Positions 59,966 to 64,000 of a stretch of DNA of 64,000 bases are shown here, piece by piece (position 1 is the first letter of the stretch; each line of letters begins with the position of its first letter). The translations under genes and the position numbers were made by a program. The DNA comes from Brachynemurus nebulosus (Eukaryota > Arthropoda > Insecta > Neuroptera > Myrmeleontidae). The notes beneath the pieces were generated by a model, which was not told where the DNA came from, did not search any database, and saw only the letters and a program-made list of their open reading frames with translations. Location: NCBI GenBank assembly GCA_035578155.1, contig JAPWDM010000007.1:29982413-30046412 (forward strand), in the 5' to 3' direction.

Positions 59966-61480
59966 TAAAGTTTTTATCAGATTTAAATATGTTTAACTCA
60001 AAAAAAAAAATTATTACTCATGCGGGAAAAGTACTAACCTAGCGCACACATTTTTGTACGCAAAATAGCTGAAATAAAGTATGTGAAATTCGTAATAAAA
60101 GTATGTGCAACTCGTGCGGGCTTGTTGATTGCCCACTTGAGCGAATGAGCGTATTCACTACGATCTTGCGCTCAACTTCGCTCTCGTGGGCAAGAGATGT
60201 TTTTATTTCCAACATTCAATAAGGTTTTTGTCAGAGAAATATGAAATTAAGACTCATAGTGAGATTTGTAGCATTCTTTGTGATCGTATAAACCTTAAAA
60301 AATTAGCCTCAAGCACATGCTCAATTTTAGATAAGCAAATGTTACGTCAGAACCGAAACCTCCTAACTAGATGTTCCTAACAAGAACTCTGGCTTCCGTA
60401 CGGTTGATTCTTGCAAAAATATTCCGAATTCAGTACTATCAGTTTGATGTTCTTTTAAACGTATAAATTTGTATTTTAAATATATAAATTTGAATTTACT
60501 GTGAAAACAAACCTACGGTCTTCAACAAACTAAAGACCTTCAACTGTTCAAAACCAAACAAAAAAAAAAAATTGTTGACTTTTGAAATTTGGGAAAGGTA
60601 AAATTGATCGTGTATACTATTAATTAATTATTTATTATAATTTTAATAAATAAATATAATAAATTTTCAGAAATGTTATTGAAAAAAATAATTTTAACAA
60701 TACCATTTCCTCTTTCATGCATTCAAAATGGCGATTACTATTTAAAATCCAACTTGACAATCCTGTTTAAATCATAGCACCCTATTTATTGCGCAATTAT
60801 CTTGATTGAACTGATACGGTACATTGTGTATTTCTTGTGGTACTCGAATGCCGGTTATTATGTAACAAGAAGACACACACATGCGAACTGGTATGGAATA
60901 TAAAACACCATCTAACGTATAGTACACAAAGTATTATCGTACAATTTAACGTGACTTCCGAACGCATGAATGCCTTGCGCGTTTTGCTACTGACTTAACT
61001 CAATCGTACTTAAACATTATACAACTATTTTATGCTATTCAATAATTTTTTACTGATTATGATACTATACGCATTGTATTGAGTGCAATTGTAAAGATTT
61101 TTGCATAAAACGCCTTCATTATCTGTATTAAAATTGCTATGGAACAGACGAAGGCACTCAGTAAATTAGATTTTAGGAGTAACTTACACGTGTATTTTAG
61201 TTAAATTGATTACCACGATAGCGCCACTTGTCAGGACAAATTATTAGAAATTTCGGGTAATTTGTCGTTACCTGACAAATTGAATGTTAGGTCGACGTTT
61301 GCTTACTGTTTAAGGAATTTCTGTAGGAATTTCTTTTGGTAGGATAGATCAATAACCAATTTCTTAGGCGTCTTTTAAATTCGTTTACTTTCTTCGGCAA
61401 ATATATAAATTTTAAAAAAATAACCTTAGGAATTATTAAATTTTGTGTTTATTTATGCAATTTATTTTACAAATTGCATA
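59966..61480. other. Mostly unique stretch with one hairpin
   Basis: I see no gene. A 65-bp imperfect hairpin at 60128-60193 pairs ATTGCCCACTTGAGCGAA with TTCGCTCTCGTGGGCAA. A CAATTTGTC inverted pair lies near 61260-61280. The frame at 60186 is unrecognised. Confidence 0.4.
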
Positions 61481-61482
61481 TA

Positions 61483-62274
61483 CAGCTGAACTCTTTTTTA
61501 TGCGGTCCTTTTTTGTGCGATCTTTTTTATGCGGTTTGTACAAAATAGCCATTACAATGCATAATGTGAATCAAAATCACGAGACAGTAAGAAACTTAAA
61601 CTATTATTATAATAACTTTCTTTGATAAAAATACTTTTTAACGGCTTTTAAGCATTTCGTCGGCCATCTCACGAATGGTCGTATCTCATTTTTCCTGATT
61701 TTTCCATTTATGACGATTTGTGAGCCAGTAATCGAAGTCCAAGTGGCAAACGCGTAAGCCGTTCATCAATACAGTTTCTAAACGGCCAAAACTAGGGACA
61801 CAAAGGTTCGCGAGACTTATTTAAAATGCTGAGTAAATATTGTCGGCGTCGCAACTCAAAATTTGAATAGAGATACGAAAATGAGATACGACCATTCGTG
61901 AGATGGCCGAGGATTTAATCAGTACATTGCATAAGAACATAAGTTATTGCATCATTTAATTTTGTTAAAGATGTATTTTTCAAAATTTTCATATTATAAA
62001 ATTGAAATAAAATGTTTCTACGTGTAAATTAATGCTTTATCTTGTTTATAGAAGCAACTTCTAAGGAAATTTCCAAGTTTTGAGCGTTTTGAGTGATGTT
62101 TTTTCGATGAAACATTTTTTATGCGGTCCCGACCAACCGCATAAAAAAAGTTTTTTGTACAATCTGAATCAAACTATACTTTTTATAGCTATTTATGATA
62201 TTTTTGAATATATTTTTTTTTGTGCGTTTTTTTTTATGCGCCCTCTATCCACCGCACAAAAAAGAGTTAAGTCG
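61483..62274 (+). mobile_element. Family C element, copy C3, with nested MITE
   Basis: It begins CAGCTGAACTCTTTTTTATG after TA (61481-61482). It ends in a degenerate AAGAGTTAAGTCG before TA (62275-62276). The body follows C1 except for a 255-bp insertion at 61658-61912. The 60- and 67-residue frames within are repeat-derived. Confidence 0.8.
61658..61912. mobile_element. MITE AA nested in C3
   Basis: Long inverted ends (TCGGCCATCTCACGAATGGT and onward to GTATCTCATTTT) match almost perfectly over more than 30 bp. C1 reads AGCATTTAATC without interruption. C3 has ATTT on both sides of the insert (61654-61657, 61913-61916), so a 4-bp ATTT (or shorter TTT) target duplication is likely. The superfamily is unclear. 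Confidence 0.85.
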
Positions 62275-62287
62275 TATGAGTAAATAT

Positions 62288-62553
62288 GCTGTTGTACGAA
62301 TACGAGTGTGACTGACTGTATGTGCCCGTACGATAACTCTCAAACGAAACATCCTACTTTTACGAAATTTGATGAAAACGCTGAAATTTTCAAGCCGTTG
62401 GTTGAGTTCTTCAGATCAGAATTTCAGATCTCAAAAAAAGTTTTTTTTTCAACAGAGGTCGCAGTACCTCCATCAACTTCAAGGGCTAGAGTTAAGATCT
62501 TTCCATTGTGGACCGTTTTTAACATTAAAATTGTCTATGAATCTATGATAGTC
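62288..62553 (+). repeat. Dispersed repeat H, copy H6
   Basis: It contains CGATAACTCTCAAACGAAAC then ATCCTACTTTTACGAAATTT, as in the other H copies. E3 begins at the TTAA at its right side. The 107-residue frame at 62308 spans both and is unrecognised. Confidence 0.6.
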
Positions 62554-63443
62554 TTAAGGGGGAACACTAGTGTGACGTTTTCAAAAAACTGGAAAATTTT
62601 TTTTGCATGTTTCAATAGTCTATGCCTTTAAAAATAACATACTAAAATTTCGAGTGCATATCTCAAATAGTTTTTGAGTTACAGCCATCCAGAGAGTGGA
62701 TTCTGATTTTCATTGTTAACTTTGAGGTATTGAAAAATGTATAAAGGTTGATAGTTCGGGAGTTTCTGTACGTGGCTGTCAGTCACATGTTGTGGAGAAC
62801 CTAGACCCTGGCACATTTAAACGATTCATCTAGTTTTACTATGACCGTTATAGTCAGTACATCGTAAATAATTTTAGTAAAAATTCTCAGTGATTAAAAC
62901 TAAAAGGTAAAATTATGAAAAACTACATTTTTCAAATTTGCTGCAGTTATAACTTGAAGACAAATCATTCGATCGATTTGATTCTTATTGCAGCTTCTTT
63001 TATATACATTTCTTCGTACCATGAACCTCCAGTTTTTCGATCGAATAAAAAATGTAATTTTCGCAAGCCAAAAACCATAAAATTTACGCGCAAAATTTGA
63101 AAACTCCGCCATTTTGTTAAATTTCAACTTTTTTTTTTCGATTGAGGTTCACGGTATGGACCATACCTTCTAGTTTAATAGGCTTTTTGGTTTTTTTGAT
63201 TTCAGGCACTGTGAAGGTCGCTATCACTGCAGCAGTAGGGGGAACTTTTTTTTGGATCCTTGGGAGATAGTGAATAACTCACTGAATTTTCAATTTTTTG
63301 GTCCAAAAATTTTATTATGAATTTATTATATATCAAAGAATGTATCCTGAAAATATTAAAACATTCCATATAGTAGTTTTCTTTAAAAAAATTCCCAAAA
63401 ATCACCTTTTTTTCAGGCGGTCACACTAGTTGTCCCCCGTTAA
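62554..63443. mobile_element. TTAA-flanked element E3
   Basis: The ends are TTAAGGGGGAACACTAGTGT and, read inverted, TTAACGGGGGACAACTAGTG. TTAA is at 62554-62557 and 63440-63443. It is collinear with E2 (42549-43419) throughout. The frames at 62900/62915 are unrecognised. Confidence 0.82.
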
Positions 63444-64000
63444 AATGCCTTACTTTTTCACGCGTGTATATTCAGTATTGCAAAAAATATTGTCTACAAC
63501 ACGTGCAAAGTATATGTACTATTACAGCACGTAAAAAAAAACACAGTAGTCGCAACAGTGCAGGCAACATTCGCGCATGCGAATTATGTAAATCGAACAA
63601 AAAGAGAATCTACGCAACGGAACATATCTTTAGTCCTCCGTATCAAATCGAAATCATGATCTACGATCGAACAATTTAATTTAAAACGCAAACATCGAAC
63701 ACGTGGACGAGATAATAAGATTTTTTTCTTTCGGACAAAAAAAAAAAAAGAATTTAAAAATAAAATTTATTAGAAATAACATTGGACGATGTGTTAGTTA
63801 ATTTGTCACTATTAACGTGAAATTGTATATTTTACGCTTGTACTTTCAAACGCTTCATGTAAGTCTCCTATTAAATGGATAATTTACCGTCTGTGTGGTG
63901 CGGCCATTCGGTAGGCTTATTATTGAAACTATACTTGTTTTCGTATATGTTTAGCATTCGACACCGTGTAACTAACTGGTTTAGAAACAAGAGCTGCTAA
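63444..64000. other. Unique right flank of the window
   Basis: I see no recognisable gene. The 71-residue frame at 63464 has basic and Cys residues but no family resemblance. The sequence is less repetitive than the adjoining region. Confidence 0.4.

Overview
The window is AT-rich, non-coding eukaryotic DNA, most likely from an insect. The signs are tRNA-derived SINEs, dense small DNA-transposon relics, long (TA)n tracts, and one TATA box plus TCAGT-type initiator. I cannot name the lineage from sequence alone. I found no convincing protein-coding gene, rRNA or functional tRNA in 64 kb. All long open frames are hydrophobic AT-rich chance frames, frames through (TA)n, or Lys-Thr / Leu-Val readings of the CTTGGT-type hexamer repeats in one MITE family.

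The window is mainly a nested record of small non-autonomous DNA transposons, identified here by terminal inverted repeats (TIRs) and target-site duplications (TSDs). (1) hAT-type MITEs with 8-bp TSDs: family A (six copies, CTTGGT-hexamer arms, at 9851, 19691, 28745, 38182, 41630 and 58317) and family B (five copies, AGTCGATTAATCGACT arms, at 4312, 4754, 11302, 12978 and 56397). Both begin TAGTGATG. (2) TTAA-flanked, piggyBac-type elements, mostly starting TTAAGGGG: 30057, 34611, 36284, 39612, 42549, 62554, a relic at 1796, the fold-back family D (15442, 24201, 59351) and a near-perfect 210-bp palindrome at 48031. (3) TA-flanked, Tc1/mariner- or pogo-type elements: family C (5620, 16071, 21819, 58055, 61483), K (14047, 32086, 33228), and single elements at 795, 6886, 20786, 31760, 47802, 51476 and 57255. 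(4) A candidate PIF/Harbinger-type element with a TAA TSD at 8801. (5) Two SINEs (17350, 38771) that share a tail. (6) Dispersed repeats H, L, F, U and V that serve as landing sites.

Region by region: 0-6 kb holds a TA element, a TTAA relic, the head-on B1/B2 pair and C1. 6.9-10.6 kb holds two larger TIR elements, each with a nested insertion. 11-18 kb holds B3, B4, repeat H, K2, the D fold-back, C4 and a SINE. 18-24 kb holds several elements whose terminal word is reiterated internally. 24-28.7 kb is mostly low-complexity unique sequence. 28.7-43.7 kb is very dense in nested TTAA and hAT elements. 43.7-47.8 kb is the longest relatively repeat-poor block and carries the only core-promoter-like signal (44427-44456). 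47.8-52.5 kb, 55.7-59.9 kb and 61.4-63.5 kb return to nested MITEs.

For several insertions a second repeat copy in the same window preserves the unoccupied target, which directly shows insertion and the TSD. No transposase was seen, so all elements would need enzymes supplied from elsewhere. A shared theme is that a short word from the terminus is reiterated inside the element, across families with different TSD types.
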